NCBI GenBank assembly: GCA_021808485.1
Contig: JAKBBN010000012.1
Span: 1 to 54,238, forward strand
Source of the DNA: Planctomycetota bacterium
GTDB lineage: Bacteria; Planctomycetota; Phycisphaerae; WQYP01
DNA length: 54,238 nucleotides
Direction: 5' to 3'
A program made the translations under genes and the position numbers. Below are positions 9,502 to 18,700 of the stretch, piece by piece. A model generated the notes under the pieces. It searched no databases. It saw nothing but the letters and a program-made list of their open reading frames with translations, and was not told the origin of the DNA. Every line of letters starts with the position of its first letter. The first letter of the stretch is position 1.

Positions 9502-9514
9502 TCCGCCGGATCAA
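9498..9514 (+). terminator. Weak hairpin overlapping the ATPase stop codon
   Basis: TTGATCC (9498-9504) pairs perfectly with GGATCAA (9508-9514) around a 3-base loop and is followed by only three T residues. It overlaps the TGA stop. It may end the ATPase transcript before the convergent isomerase gene. Confidence 0.35.
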
Positions 9515-9601
9515 TTTGCCCGCAATAATCCCGGTACCAGCGTGCCGGAGCTAATTAAATTTTTGCTGAATTCCGGGGCATGAAAATCTTCCGAAGCGGC
9601 C

Positions 9602-11065
9602 TTATGCCAGTACGGTCACTTCCATTCCCAGTTGTTCGCCCGCCGCAGTCAGGGCGGCTACATGGTCGCCAAAAATCCCGTGAATGTGGTTGGAACTGTA
9701 ATTGGCCCCTATTGCCTCCGGCGGGCATTTGAACCGCACGAACATGTGCGGCCAGGTGTAGGTGGTTTGCCGCGCCAGGCTTTCCATGGTGTCAAAACCA
9801 AGGTCCGGCACGCTCGCCCGCACCAGGTGCATCTGAAATTCCCCGCGTTTGCGAGTGATGCGTCCAAGGGTGATAAGCTCCGCCGGTTGAGAATAGAACT
9901 GCACGCTGGCACCGCCGGCATGAAAATAAAAATCCATCGCGGGGTAGAGTGTTACTTCGGCCCAGTTTTTACGGTAGTTTTTGTGGCGGCGGCTGAACCA
10001 CGGTGCGTGTTGGCCGGAATTCACCAGGTCGTAAACATCGTGATCCGCAAAATAGTGGCGCATATCGGCGAACAGAACCGGCGTACCGCTGATCAAGTGC
10101 ATAAGTTGCATGGTCAGGGCGCCGTTGCTGTCACATTCGGTGGCGCAAATAAGCGGCTTTTTTTTCGGCTGCTCCCAGTCGGTATTGTCGTTCAGCAGGG
10201 CTTCCTGTACGTCCATGATGCACATATGCGGCTGTTCGGTCATGTCCATCTGGCCGGTTAAACCACAAAAATCAATGCCATCCTCCCGGCAATAGTCCTT
10301 CACTGCCAGGTACATACGCACCTGCCGGGCCAGTGTGCCTTCCAGGCCGGGCGTGAGTTTTTTGCCGTCATATTTAATTTCCTTGCATACGCTTTCCAGC
10401 CAATCCAGTCCGGCCCGGACGCGTTTGGATTCGATCTTCTGCGCCATCTCCCAGAACCAGAGTTGACCGCGGTGCACCACATGCACACCAAACTGGCTCA
10501 TCCACCGGCTTTCATCCACATGGCCGGTGTACATGCCCATGGAGGGGCCGTCAAAGCGTCCGTAACGCTGACCGTGGAGTTTTTTTGCGGCGGCAATGCC
10601 CGCCGCCCGCCCTTGCGGGTTGGCATCATTAAGCCAATGGGTCATGGCGGATTTCACCGCGGGATCCGCCAGATCACCCAATGCGCGCGCAAATGGGCGG
10701 CCGATCTCAGTCATGGAACCGGCGCTGGCAAAATATGCCACCCAGCCGGGAAAGGATGGATTCAGCACGCCGTACATCATAATGCTGACGGCCCGGTCAA
10801 ACCGAATGGCGGCCTGCGCCGTAAGGTCCGGATAGCTCCAAATCACGAAGTTGAATACCACCGCCTGAACACCGGCGCGATTCAGCCGTGCACACTGTTT
10901 TGCGACTGATTCGTGATTCCATGCCACTGCGTTGCCGGCCACCACTTCATGCCCCTGCGCTGCAAGAAACTCCTGCAACTGTTTCTGGAAGCGCATGCAA
11001 TCCGGGGTGGACGCTACGGTCACACGCCGGCGACCGTCACCGAAGGTGAGAATTCCTATTTTCAC
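9602..11065 (-). CDS. L-fucose/L-arabinose isomerase family protein
   Basis: A 487-residue cytoplasmic enzyme of the FucI/AraA superfamily, Mn-dependent aldose-ketose isomerases. From the chosen start the metal-ligand equivalents are Glu310 (ATECDSNGA), Asp334 (FADMRHY) and His460 (SNHIHGI). The start is a GTG at 11065, selected because GGAG lies six bases upstream and the protein then begins KIGILTFGDGR, a typical Rossmann-like first strand; the longer frame reaching 11380 crosses the promoter and is not credible. The true sugar substrate cannot be read from sequence; divergent members of this family act on varied pentoses or deoxyhexoses. It appears monocistronic, with a promoter about 120 bases upstream. 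Confidence 0.85.
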   Translation of the reverse strand: MKIGILTFGDGRRRVTVASTPDCMRFQKQLQEFLAAQGHEVVAGNAVAWNHESVAKQCARLNRAGVQAVVFNFVIWSYPDLTAQAAIRFDRAVSIMMYGVLNPSFPGWVAYFASAGSMTEIGRPFARALGDLADPAVKSAMTHWLNDANPQGRAAGIAAAKKLHGQRYGRFDGPSMGMYTGHVDESRWMSQFGVHVVHRGQLWFWEMAQKIESKRVRAGLDWLESVCKEIKYDGKKLTPGLEGTLARQVRMYLAVKDYCREDGIDFCGLTGQMDMTEQPHMCIMDVQEALLNDNTDWEQPKKKPLICATECDSNGALTMQLMHLISGTPVLFADMRHYFADHDVYDLVNSGQHAPWFSRRHKNYRKNWAEVTLYPAMDFYFHAGGASVQFYSQPAELITLGRITRKRGEFQMHLVRASVPDLGFDTMESLARQTTYTWPHMFVRFKCPPEAIGANYSSNHIHGIFGDHVAALTAAGEQLGMEVTVLA

Positions 11066-11184
11066 ACCATACTCCAAAAATCGGCCGTGTAAGCCCGTGC
11101 CAACGCAACAGCCTGAGGCAAGCCGGCGACCATTTTCAGCGGTTCGTCCGCCGGACAATCGCAGGTCAACAACAATTAATAAAA

Positions 11185-11212
11185 AGTATAATTCAATAAC
11201 ATAATTTGTCAA
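11185..11212 (-). promoter_or_regulatory. Sigma70-like promoter of the isomerase gene
   Basis: On the minus strand TTGACA (11212-11207) and TATACT (11190-11185) are separated by exactly 16 bases in a locally AT-rich stretch. Transcription would start near 11178 and give a leader of about 110 bases before the GTG start. This is one of the clearest promoters in the window. Confidence 0.75.
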
Positions 11213-11556
11213 TATGTGGAACGCAAAGTAATCCGCGGGCGGTCGGTCCGGCCGCCGGAATAAATTGCCGTGAAACATGCCGCCCGTTTTACGGCTGGCG
11301 CCCCGCCGGCGAACCGTGGTTATTATTGACGACGAATGTAGGCCCATGCGGGTGCGGCATGTCAACATACAGATCCGCAAAGGCGGCCGATATCGGCAAT
11401 GTGCAGGATATAAAAAGCCTGCAAGGCCGACCGGTTATCTGTCGCTTCCGGGCAGCGATTGGGCAAATAAACCGTTCCGGCTCTCCGGCACAGACCGGCT
11501 CAAGAGCGGATTTCCGTGGGAAGATACGCTGTCACTGCCGGCAGACGGTTGAATTA
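11213..11556. other. Intergenic segment without a supported gene
   Basis: These 344 bases lie between the isomerase promoter and the end of the YceI-like gene. Short open frames on the plus strand have no recognisable product and no ribosome binding site. I see no strong terminator hairpin. Confidence 0.5.
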
Positions 11557-12261
11557 TTATTTATGTAATCCATGAACCGGTGCTTTACGGCGCGAGAGAT
11601 TCCACATGGCACGTATCGTTACGGTATTGGCGGAGCGGATAAGGCCGAGAAAGGCGGTAGGCGGGCTGATTCCGAAATGCGTCATCTTGAGTTTTACCGA
11701 GGTCGAAATCGACAATTTTTTTCCCGGGCCGGGTACAACGGTTAGCCGTAGCGCCAAGAGACGTTTCTTGCCCGCGACAGTCAGGTTTCCAGCGACCGCG
11801 AATACATATACCGCGTTCGGTCCGGTGGATGATTGTGTTAATCTGGCGTGCACAAGGCGGTAGGTTATAAACGGATGCTGTCGGCGGCGCAGGCGTCTGT
11901 ATGCTGTATGTTCCATTCCTGTATCGCTGCTTTTTAATGATAACACGGGAATCTTAAGCAACAGTGCCGTGAGCCTGGCCGCGGGCCCGCCGGATTTTGC
12001 GGCAACGCCGAAGCTCACGGTGCCGTTAATATGGGTTGATTTGAGCGACCAGTCGTGCAGGGTGGTGCTGCCGCTGGCGGTCAGACGGCCGGTACTGCCG
12101 GTGTACTTTGCCGCCGGAAGGATAGGTGCGGCATTCGGCCGCGGGGCTTTCGGCGTGAGGGGCGCACCTGTGGCTGCCGCACAAGCCGCCATCACTGACA
12201 CTAAAAGCACGGTTTTTAAGCCTGCCAACCGATGCCGGGCAATCAAACCAACAGTGCGCAT
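11557..12261 (-). CDS. YceI-like exported lipid-binding-fold protein
   Basis: A 234-residue protein with an N-terminal signal segment (about 14-33, hydrophobic, ending ACAAATGA) and a YceI-type lipocalin-like beta barrel. Diagnostic features are GSTTLHDWSLKS near the start of the barrel and the closing KMTHFGISPPTAF...NTVTI. Family members bind isoprenoid-like lipids in the periplasm; here ligand and role are unknown. AGGAG precedes the ATG by seven bases. The gene begins 23 bases downstream of the porin gene on the same strand, so the two form an operon and may cooperate in the outer membrane (inference). Confidence 0.8.
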   Translation of the reverse strand: MRTVGLIARHRLAGLKTVLLVSVMAACAAATGAPLTPKAPRPNAAPILPAAKYTGSTGRLTASGSTTLHDWSLKSTHINGTVSFGVAAKSGGPAARLTALLLKIPVLSLKSSDTGMEHTAYRRLRRRQHPFITYRLVHARLTQSSTGPNAVYVFAVAGNLTVAGKKRLLALRLTVVPGPGKKLSISTSVKLKMTHFGISPPTAFLGLIRSANTVTIRAMWNLSRRKAPVHGLHK

Positions 12262-12284
12262 TATGCATCTCCTGTGTTGTCAGG

Positions 12285-13901
12285 TCAAAATCCAAAAGAA
12301 ATCTCGCCAACCACACCACTGAAGCGTGGATTGCGATAGGCATCAACACCGTCAACCGGACCAGCAAGCGAGCTGAACGCGCCGTTGAAATTGCTGTACT
12401 GCTCGTAAACATATTCGATCTTAGCCAGCATATTGTTCGTGATCCAATATCCTCCGCCAAGCTGAAAACGGTCCACCCATCCGGCGGTATTAACACCGTT
12501 GATCGCACCGGCAACGGCATAACTGTACTGTCCGGCGAGGTAAAGGGCCGGGTTGATGTGGTAAACGCCCAGCGCCTGACCATAAAGCCAATGCTCACGG
12601 TACGCCGAATCATCGGTCCAGCCGACATTGGAGTACGCTTCGAAGGGCCAATGTGTCCATGTAATGTCCATCTGATAGGCGCTGACATCCAGACCGTTCA
12701 AGGGCGTGATCTGGCCGGGTTCATTCGTAAAGCCGTTCTGAGGCGGGCCGCCGAAAACCGCGTTGTAAATTCCGCCGCTTCTGTCGCCGGCGTAAAGACC
12801 GGATACCTCAAAATAAGGCGTCGCGAATTGCCCCGCATGATCGGCATAATAGACCGAGGCACTGAGGCGAAGATCCGGGAGCGGATCCCCCCAGATTTTG
12901 CCGTGCACCGCCGGGTTACTTCCGTAGTCAAAATGATCGCCGGTGCTGCCGGTGCCGATCCCGGCAAGCCAGTGCACCGGCCCCTTAATGGAATAGACTT
13001 CCATCCCGATTTCTTCGGTGCTTGGATCAACCAGTGCGTTGCCGATTAGCGGATTGCGTTGCACAAAGCCGTTGTCGGAGCGGTGAAAATTCTGATCGCC
13101 GAAATCGATGTCAAAAGCCCCGGCTTTGACGTTGACGGTGTTAAAAATCGCCCCAAGCGGTGTGGTGTTAAGCGGTAGCGGAAGAGCCTTGAGCAGGAGG
13201 TATCCCTGGTCGGCGTAAACGTACGTGGGATGCTTCTGGCTTTCCAGATAAATCTCAACGAATACGTCCAGCTTGTGGGGAATCGTTGCCAGAATATCCA
13301 GATTGCCGTAGGGCCGTTGAAATCCCGGATCCAGTTGCTGCAACGGCAGCCCGTTGTAGTATGCGGCCTGCTGGGTCAGGGCCTGGAATCTGTCAACAAC
13401 CTGAAGTCCCATATAAAACCGCAAGTCCTCATACTGCCCCAGCAGCATATGGAGTCGCGGGCGGATATAGGCCGGATTTTCACGCGAAAGCGATGAGAAA
13501 TACTGCTTGCGGGTCCGGACGCCAAAGAGTGTCGCCTCAATGTTGCTGAGCCTGCCAGGTGATTCTGCCGCCTCCTGCTTGCGGCTGGCCCGCATGACGC
13601 GTCTATAAAGACGCTGAATCGCCAGGGATTCGGCTTTACTGTTAAGGGAATTTGCCGCTGCGGCCTTGGTTGCATTCGCTCTCATCACGGCTAACTGATG
13701 CTCCAGCGCCGCCTGACGTGACGCAGCCGCAGCCTGGCCCTTTTTCAACGCGGCAATCTCCTTGGCCATCGCGGCTACTTGCTGCTTCAAGGAGATTTTA
13801 GATGCAGACGCCGTCGCGGCCGCACCCACAGTCACAATGGTCAACGGCACAAGAATCATTATTGACCAGCGCTGATAACGGCTAACACCACAATGCGCCA
13901 T
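12285..13901 (-). CDS. Outer-membrane porin-like beta-barrel protein with N-terminal coiled coil
   Basis: A 538-residue protein. A signal peptide spans about 1-34 (ending ATASAS), followed by an alanine/lysine/glutamine-rich coiled coil (about 36-80) and then alternating aromatic beta-strand sequence typical of a barrel, ending in VVGEISFGF with a terminal Phe, the usual outer-membrane insertion signal. The coiled coil is of the kind that ties porins to the cell wall or forms trimers in deep-branching bacteria. AGGAGG lies just upstream of the ATG at 13901; a frame extending to 14162 is rejected because it would bury the signal peptide. First gene of a two-gene unit with the YceI-like gene. 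Substrate unknown. Confidence 0.8.
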   Translation of the reverse strand: MAHCGVSRYQRWSIMILVPLTIVTVGAAATASASKISLKQQVAAMAKEIAALKKGQAAAASRQAALEHQLAVMRANATKAAAANSLNSKAESLAIQRLYRRVMRASRKQEAAESPGRLSNIEATLFGVRTRKQYFSSLSRENPAYIRPRLHMLLGQYEDLRFYMGLQVVDRFQALTQQAAYYNGLPLQQLDPGFQRPYGNLDILATIPHKLDVFVEIYLESQKHPTYVYADQGYLLLKALPLPLNTTPLGAIFNTVNVKAGAFDIDFGDQNFHRSDNGFVQRNPLIGNALVDPSTEEIGMEVYSIKGPVHWLAGIGTGSTGDHFDYGSNPAVHGKIWGDPLPDLRLSASVYYADHAGQFATPYFEVSGLYAGDRSGGIYNAVFGGPPQNGFTNEPGQITPLNGLDVSAYQMDITWTHWPFEAYSNVGWTDDSAYREHWLYGQALGVYHINPALYLAGQYSYAVAGAINGVNTAGWVDRFQLGGGYWITNNMLAKIEYVYEQYSNFNGAFSSLAGPVDGVDAYRNPRFSGVVGEISFGF

Positions 13902-14287
13902 GGAAAAATCCTCCTGGCAAAAAGTCGATTGGTGGAAATAATCGCCGCTTTTTCGATATAAAGCGCCATCGCCAATGCATTGCAATGCCGCATTCCTTGC
14001 CGCGATCAACCAAAAACAGCCAATTCGGCCAACACGAAATTCAGATATTGTTGCGGGAAGATCACATGGCGGCGAGGATCCGGCTTCCCGGTTTTTCCAG
14101 CGCAGGAACACGGCCTCACCAAGATGTGTGAAGGATCGGCAATGATCCGAAAAACGCAGCACAACCCGGTAACATCAGTTCTTGCCGCCTATGATCGTCG
14201 CGCTCGAAAATGATCAAGTGCCGTGGCGTCGTCTCCGCCAGCTTCCGATTTTCTCGTGCGCTATTCCTTGATACGCTTCGAATCCGT
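13902..14287. other. Intergenic segment upstream of the porin gene
   Basis: The 386 bases hold the upstream region of the porin-YceI operon and the region downstream of the PEP-CTERM gene. I see no convincing coding frame and no T-tailed hairpin. A weak TTGCAA / TTATAT pair exists on the minus strand near 13960-13985, too poor to call as a promoter. Confidence 0.45.
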
Positions 14288-14911
14288 TCAAGTAATGCGA
14301 GCCCGATATCTGAATTGGCGCGCCGATCGCAGCGTCAATGCCAGAACTCCGGCTGCCGCAATCAAGCCCAGCGATCGCGGCTCCGGAACGGCTTGAGTTG
14401 CCACGAACTCGGCGCTCGCCCCAGTGAACGGTCCGCTTTGATACACAAAGGAAGTGGTCGTGGGCACATTGGTAAAGTAGGTGCTGTTGCCGAACATCGC
14501 CGCGGGGGATTCGGTTGATCTGAAACCGAATCCGGAAAGTGTGCCCGTGGACTGCAGATAATCACTTGATGCAACGGCCTGCCATTCGATGGAGGCGCCC
14601 TGTGAATACCCGCCGGTGGTTGTGGACAGCGGACCCGCCTCCCAATTTGCCGGCGCCGTAACATCCGTTGGATTGGCTGACATGTAGCTTTGCCCCGGTA
14701 CCCAGGCAAACCAGAATGTGCCAATCGTGGTGCTGCCCGTGTTTTTAAGAGTCAGGTTGTACTGCCATTCAGTGCTGCTGACGGTAGCAGCGGTGATGAT
14801 GCCGGACGCGGATTGGACGGCATAGGCAGGCATCCCGGTTCCCGCCAAAACCGACAGTGCGGCAGCCGCACCGCCGACAATCAGCAGGTGATTCAATTGT
14901 CGTGTCATCAT
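14288..14911 (-). CDS. PEP-CTERM sorting-domain exported protein
   Basis: A 207-residue exported protein. The signal peptide covers about 1-31 (cleavage near MPAYA-V). The mature part is rich in Ser, Thr, Gly and aromatic residues and predicted beta. The C-terminus has the PEP-CTERM layout: VPEP at 175-178, a hydrophobic helix (LGLIAAAGVLALTL), then an Arg-rich tail. Such signals are cut by exosortase and attach or release proteins at the surface during exopolysaccharide-linked export (family knowledge). No exosortase gene is in the window. GAGGG precedes the ATG by about seven bases. Function of the mature domain unknown. Confidence 0.9.
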   Translation of the reverse strand: MMTRQLNHLLIVGGAAAALSVLAGTGMPAYAVQSASGIITAATVSSTEWQYNLTLKNTGSTTIGTFWFAWVPGQSYMSANPTDVTAPANWEAGPLSTTTGGYSQGASIEWQAVASSDYLQSTGTLSGFGFRSTESPAAMFGNSTYFTNVPTTTSFVYQSGPFTGASAEFVATQAVPEPRSLGLIAAAGVLALTLRSARQFRYRARIT

Positions 14912-15424
14912 AAAATGCCCTCGGAATGGTTAGAAAAGTGCAATAGCATAAGATGTGCGCCGGCGCGTATGGACGGCGCTATTACTGTCACATCTACAGA
15001 TGGAATGCATTGCGCACCACCCCCTTCCTCTCCGTTGGCGCGTCGGCGGGTCAGGCAGGCAGGCGACGCTGATGCCATGGAACGGCGCGACATCTTGCCC
15101 GATTCGCTGGTTTGCGTGTCGCGCCGCAATTTCTCCGAGGCTCCGGCAAAAACCAATGCAGATAGCGCATGGTCAAATTTCCTTTTTTTTATCTCCCTCG
15201 AAATGGAATATCCATAGTTTACGCCGCGTCCGATAAGAATTCAAGTGGGGCCGACATCCGGGTGCAATCATCCGTATGGACCCACAGCCGTGTCTTCACG
15301 CATCGCGGATTTTAGGGTCGATCTACTGCATCAATGGCTTTTTCCCCCACAGTTGCATCCCGGTGCCAATGCGTATAAAAGAATGGGTTCGCATCGCGGC
15401 GGTTATCCTCGCCGCGTGTGACGA
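14912..15424. other. Long intergenic segment before the CAU tRNA
   Basis: 513 bases without a supported gene. The left part is the upstream region of the PEP-CTERM gene. Near the right end TTGCAT (15353-15358) and TATAAA (15374-15379), 15 bases apart, could be the promoter of the tRNA that begins 46 bases further on. Nothing else stands out. Confidence 0.45.
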
Positions 15425-15497
<73 letters not shown>

Positions 15498-15612
15498 TTG
15501 GCGGAAACGGCCGGCGGAAGCACCGCGGGCAATGCGGTCAACAGCAGCCGGTAACGCAAATTTCTGCATGAAGCAGGCCGCAGCGGCGGCTCGTTTTGAT
15601 AATGGAATCTTC

Positions 15613-16344
15613 ATGACCGAAGCAAACCCGACGATTGCCACCCCCGCGGAGCTTGAAAAGATCGGCGCGACGGCCGCCGCCTATATCCAACCCGGTCAAG
15701 CGGTCGGGCTCGGCAGCGGGCGGGCGGCGCATGCCTTTGTGCGCATGCTGGGCCGCCGGGTCAGGGAAGAGCATCTGAGTATTGTCGGCGTGCCGACAAG
15801 CGAATCCACCGCGCGGCTGGCCCGGGAATGCGGTATTCGACTTACAACTCTGGAGGAACAGGTTTCGCTGGATATAACCGTGGATGGGGCGGATGAAGTG
15901 GACCCCGCACTGAATCTGTTGAAAGGCGGCGGCGGAGATCTCCTGCGGGAGAAGGTTGTCGCGTCAATTTCCCGCCGGATGGTGATTGTGGTTGGGCGCG
16001 AAAAAATTGTGCCGCGATTGGGAACGTCATTCCCGGTTTTCCTTGAAGTCATTGAATTCGCGATCCCCACGGTCAGTCGTGCCGTGAGTGCCCTGGGGGC
16101 GTTATGCACACCCCGGCTCCGGCCGGATGGAACGCTGTTTCTTACGGACAACCATAATCCGCTTCTCCATGCCAAGTTCCCGTGCACCTCGCCATGGTTT
16201 GACCGGCCGGATGAACTTGACCGGCACCTGCGATCAATTCCTGGTATTGTTGAGACCGGTTTATTTCTGAATTTCGCCACCGATGTGCTGGTTGCGGATT
16301 CGGCTGACAAGCAGCGGCACTTGACGCGCAGCAACGCGGTTTAG
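15613..16344 (+). CDS. rpiA: Ribose-5-phosphate isomerase A
   Basis: A 243-residue enzyme interconverting ribose 5-phosphate and ribulose 5-phosphate in the pentose phosphate pathway. Family motifs are the phosphate-binding GLGSGRA (32-38), DGADEVD (91-97) holding catalytic Asp91/Asp94, Lys104 in KGGGGDLLREK and Glu113. I chose the ATG at 15613, which gives a normal family N-terminus; two upstream in-frame ATGs would add residues without similarity. Only a weak GGAA precedes it. The gene follows the CAU tRNA and converges with the YkgJ-like gene 36 bases downstream. Confidence 0.95.
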   Translation: MTEANPTIATPAELEKIGATAAAYIQPGQAVGLGSGRAAHAFVRMLGRRVREEHLSIVGVPTSESTARLARECGIRLTTLEEQVSLDITVDGADEVDPALNLLKGGGGDLLREKVVASISRRMVIVVGREKIVPRLGTSFPVFLEVIEFAIPTVSRAVSALGALCTPRLRPDGTLFLTDNHNPLLHAKFPCTSPWFDRPDELDRHLRSIPGIVETGLFLNFATDVLVADSADKQRHLTRSNAV

Positions 16345-16380
16345 CCGTTAAAACCGGTCTGTTGGGCCGTTCCTACCGAT

Positions 16381-16863
16381 TTATGGCGATTCCGGATGTT
16401 TCCGGCACTTTTCTATATGCTCAAACGGGTAAACCGGGCCGGTTTTGTCGCGCATCCCCGGACAGCGGCCGCCAGCCCGGTCCCATGCATCCTCGTTTTT
16501 AAGATTCATGTCCCAGAAAGGCCAGGTCCGGCACTGCATCGGCCGCACCGGATAAATACCGCACATGGCTTTTCCATCCGCCCGTTGCAGGAATATGCAG
16601 TCATAATCCGGTTTTTCCGTCAGGCTTAACTGATCGCCAATGAGTCGCACATATTGGCCGGTGAACGCCGACACGGACAGTCCAAGGAACGCGGCGATTC
16701 GTTCCATGTCCGCATCAGTCAGCCATACAAACCCCGGCCCGCCGGAACAGCAGTTGCCGCACTGCGTGCATTTAAACTGCAGCCCCGCCTTATACCATTT
16801 GCTTTTGCCCTCCGGCGCGTTTTCGACCGGAAGGGAAACGGTGCGTCGGGGAAGGTCCGTCAT
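16381..16863 (-). CDS. YkgJ-family cysteine-cluster protein (putative metal chelator)
   Basis: A 160-residue soluble protein with the YkgJ pattern: CTQCGNCC (Cys32, 35, 38, 39) near the N-terminus followed by Cys89 (YDCIF), Cys101 (MCGIYPVRP), Cys111 (QCRTWPF) and a late GGRCPG. The family is annotated as zinc- or iron-chelate-binding; biochemical function is not established. Transcribed toward rpiA with only 36 bases between stops and no obvious terminator there. Residues conserved in family members (YPVRPxxC) are intact, so the gene looks functional. Confidence 0.85.
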   Translation of the reverse strand: MTDLPRRTVSLPVENAPEGKSKWYKAGLQFKCTQCGNCCSGGPGFVWLTDADMERIAAFLGLSVSAFTGQYVRLIGDQLSLTEKPDYDCIFLQRADGKAMCGIYPVRPMQCRTWPFWDMNLKNEDAWDRAGGRCPGMRDKTGPVYPFEHIEKCRKHPESP

Positions 16864-17238
16864 GGTATCTCCAAGGTGCGGCCGCTACGGCCGGAACACG
16901 AATGGCACGGCTTATTCAGCGGGTGCAACCGCCGTGTGCATCCGGCAACATGGTAGCGTAAGAAGATGAGCTGTGCATGGTACGAATGCCGCCGGGAGAA
17001 CAACCCGGGCGACTGGCGGGAACAATCGGCCGCTTCTTTGCCAATCACGCCTCCGGCATTTCGCGCCCGGGGCCAATCGTCGGTTGCCCTGGCCGGTCGC
17101 TCCGGTCATGCTTTGTGTTTCGCGCGGGTTTATGTTCCAATAAGACAAATGGGTCCAGGGCGATGGGCCGCAGGCTAATTGCCGACAATTGATTTTTCAG
17201 TGTGGAAGAATCACGGCGCAGATGAAGGCAACAGTTAA
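16864..17238. other. Divergent intergenic region without a supported gene
   Basis: 375 bases between the minus-strand YkgJ gene and the plus-strand lipoprotein gene, so it should contain both promoters. I could not pick convincing -35/-10 pairs. Short frames in the region have no family resemblance. Confidence 0.45.
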
Positions 17239-18618
17239 ATGAAGTGCATGAGCAATTTTGGCGGATTCAACGGCATTACCGGCGTCCTGGCCGCGGTCGG
17301 CGCGCTGGCGGCCGTGCTGGTGTCAGGCGGATGCAGCAGCACGCGAACCAAGAATGCCGGGGGAATCGCACCTAGCTCGTTTATAAGTCCCGGTGCACCG
17401 GCCACGATGCCGGCTCCGGTCATTAGCGGCATGCCGCTACCGGTTAAAAAACAGGCGCCGGAGTGGGCGGGCGGCGGGGCGTCATTGGCTGCGGCGCAGC
17501 AGTTGTCCGCCCTTGGCGGCCCTAAACCGGTGATCCGGGCCAATTCCGTGGTGCGGCCGGGGCAGGCTCTTTCGGTGGCGGCACTGCTGGGCACGGTGAA
17601 CGGCCGGCCGCTGTTTGTGCACGACGTTCTCGGACCGATTGCCTCGCAGTTAAAGAAGGACGCGGCCCTTAGTCGTACACGGACATTCTTTATTGAACAG
17701 GCGGCCCGTACCATCAACAATGAATTGCAGGTCAAGATTGACAATCTGTTAATGCTCCAAGCCGCCAAACATCAGTTAAGCAAGGATGATCTGAAACGGG
17801 CTGAAGCCTATGTGCAGTTGAAAAAGGCCAAGCTTGTGGCCCAATACATGGGGTCGGATGAAGTGGCGGATCGGGAACTTCGTCTGCAGGGCAGTTCACT
17901 GGCCCGCAAGCTCCGGGAATATCGCGATAATTTCATAGTGCGATATTACATGTCCGCGCAACTGGCGCCGCATCTGGTGATCACGCGGCGGGAAATGTGG
18001 CACTATTACCGGAAGCATCTGGGGAATTTTACCACGCATGCCCGGGTGGACCTGTACACCATCACTTACCCGGTGATCCGCAAATGGCCGCGGGACCCGG
18101 CGGATCCTACCGGAGCAACGCCCGTTCATCATCCCACGCCGGCGCAAATCATTCAGGCCCAGAACGAATCGCTGGCATGGTGCCGGAAGCTGGAAAACCG
18201 TATACGCAAGGGCGCCGATTTCGCCTTTCTTGCGGAGGATAATTCAATTGACGGCCAGGCGGAAAACGGCGGTCACTGGGGCATGGTGCGCCGAGGCGAG
18301 CTTTCAAATGCGACCGTGGCGCGTGTGGCGTTTTCGCTGCCTGCCGGGGGGATGGCCCCGCCGCTGCTGGAGGTGAACAAAAAAGCGCCCCGTCGCGATG
18401 TGGTGGAAATTATCCGCGTCAAGAGGGTGGAGCACCATTCCGTGGTGCCGTTCAGCAAAGCGCAAATCGCGATTGAAAAAAAATTGCGGCACCGGGCGTT
18501 CCGCCGGGCAATGGCCGCTTACTATAAAAAGATTTACAGCAGCGCCTCGTTGCGGGCCCGGGAGCGGATGGTGGTAATCGCCACAAATGTGGCATTGGCC
18601 CTTTATTTTCACAAATAA
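17239..18618 (+). CDS. Parvulin-type peptidyl-prolyl isomerase lipoprotein (PrsA/SurA-like)
   Basis: A 459-residue exported protein. The N-terminal hydrophobic segment ends in LVSGGC with Cys32 as the lipidation site, then a Pro/Ala-rich linker (35-110), a helical SurA_N-like region (about 110-245), and a C-terminal PpiC-type domain (about 250-410) recognisable from GADFAFLAEDNSIDG, GGHWGMVRRGEL and AFSLPAGGMAPPLLE. Such proteins chaperone outer-membrane or secreted proteins by proline isomerisation in the periplasm. Some hydrophobic active-site positions differ from canonical parvulins, so activity is uncertain. It converges with the DUF1444-like gene across a terminator hairpin. Confidence 0.8.
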   Translation: MKCMSNFGGFNGITGVLAAVGALAAVLVSGGCSSTRTKNAGGIAPSSFISPGAPATMPAPVISGMPLPVKKQAPEWAGGGASLAAAQQLSALGGPKPVIRANSVVRPGQALSVAALLGTVNGRPLFVHDVLGPIASQLKKDAALSRTRTFFIEQAARTINNELQVKIDNLLMLQAAKHQLSKDDLKRAEAYVQLKKAKLVAQYMGSDEVADRELRLQGSSLARKLREYRDNFIVRYYMSAQLAPHLVITRREMWHYYRKHLGNFTTHARVDLYTITYPVIRKWPRDPADPTGATPVHHPTPAQIIQAQNESLAWCRKLENRIRKGADFAFLAEDNSIDGQAENGGHWGMVRRGELSNATVARVAFSLPAGGMAPPLLEVNKKAPRRDVVEIIRVKRVEHHSVVPFSKAQIAIEKKLRHRAFRRAMAAYYKKIYSSASLRARERMVVIATNVALALYFHK

Positions 18619-18635
18619 TGTCTCGACCCCGTCGG

Positions 18636-18671
18636 CCGAAAAGAAAGGGCCGCCCGGTTCAAGGCGGCCCT
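18636..18671 (-). terminator. Intrinsic terminator for the DUF1444-like gene, possibly bidirectional
   Basis: AGGGCCGCC (18646-18654) pairs perfectly with GGCGGCCCT (18663-18671), 9 bp with an 8-base loop. On the minus strand it is followed by TTCTTTTC, so it fits the gene ending at 18701. On the plus strand no T-run follows, but it may also stall the convergent transcript. Confidence 0.65.
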
Positions 18672-18700
18672 GGTCACGATACGCTCTCCCTGACCGTAGA

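Noticed and set aside
11066..11380. N-terminal extension of the isomerase frame
   Set aside because: It crosses a strong promoter, and the GTG at 11065 has a proper ribosome binding site and family N-terminus.
13902..14162. N-terminal extension of the porin frame
   Set aside because: It would hide a good signal peptide; AGGAGG precedes the internal ATG at 13901.
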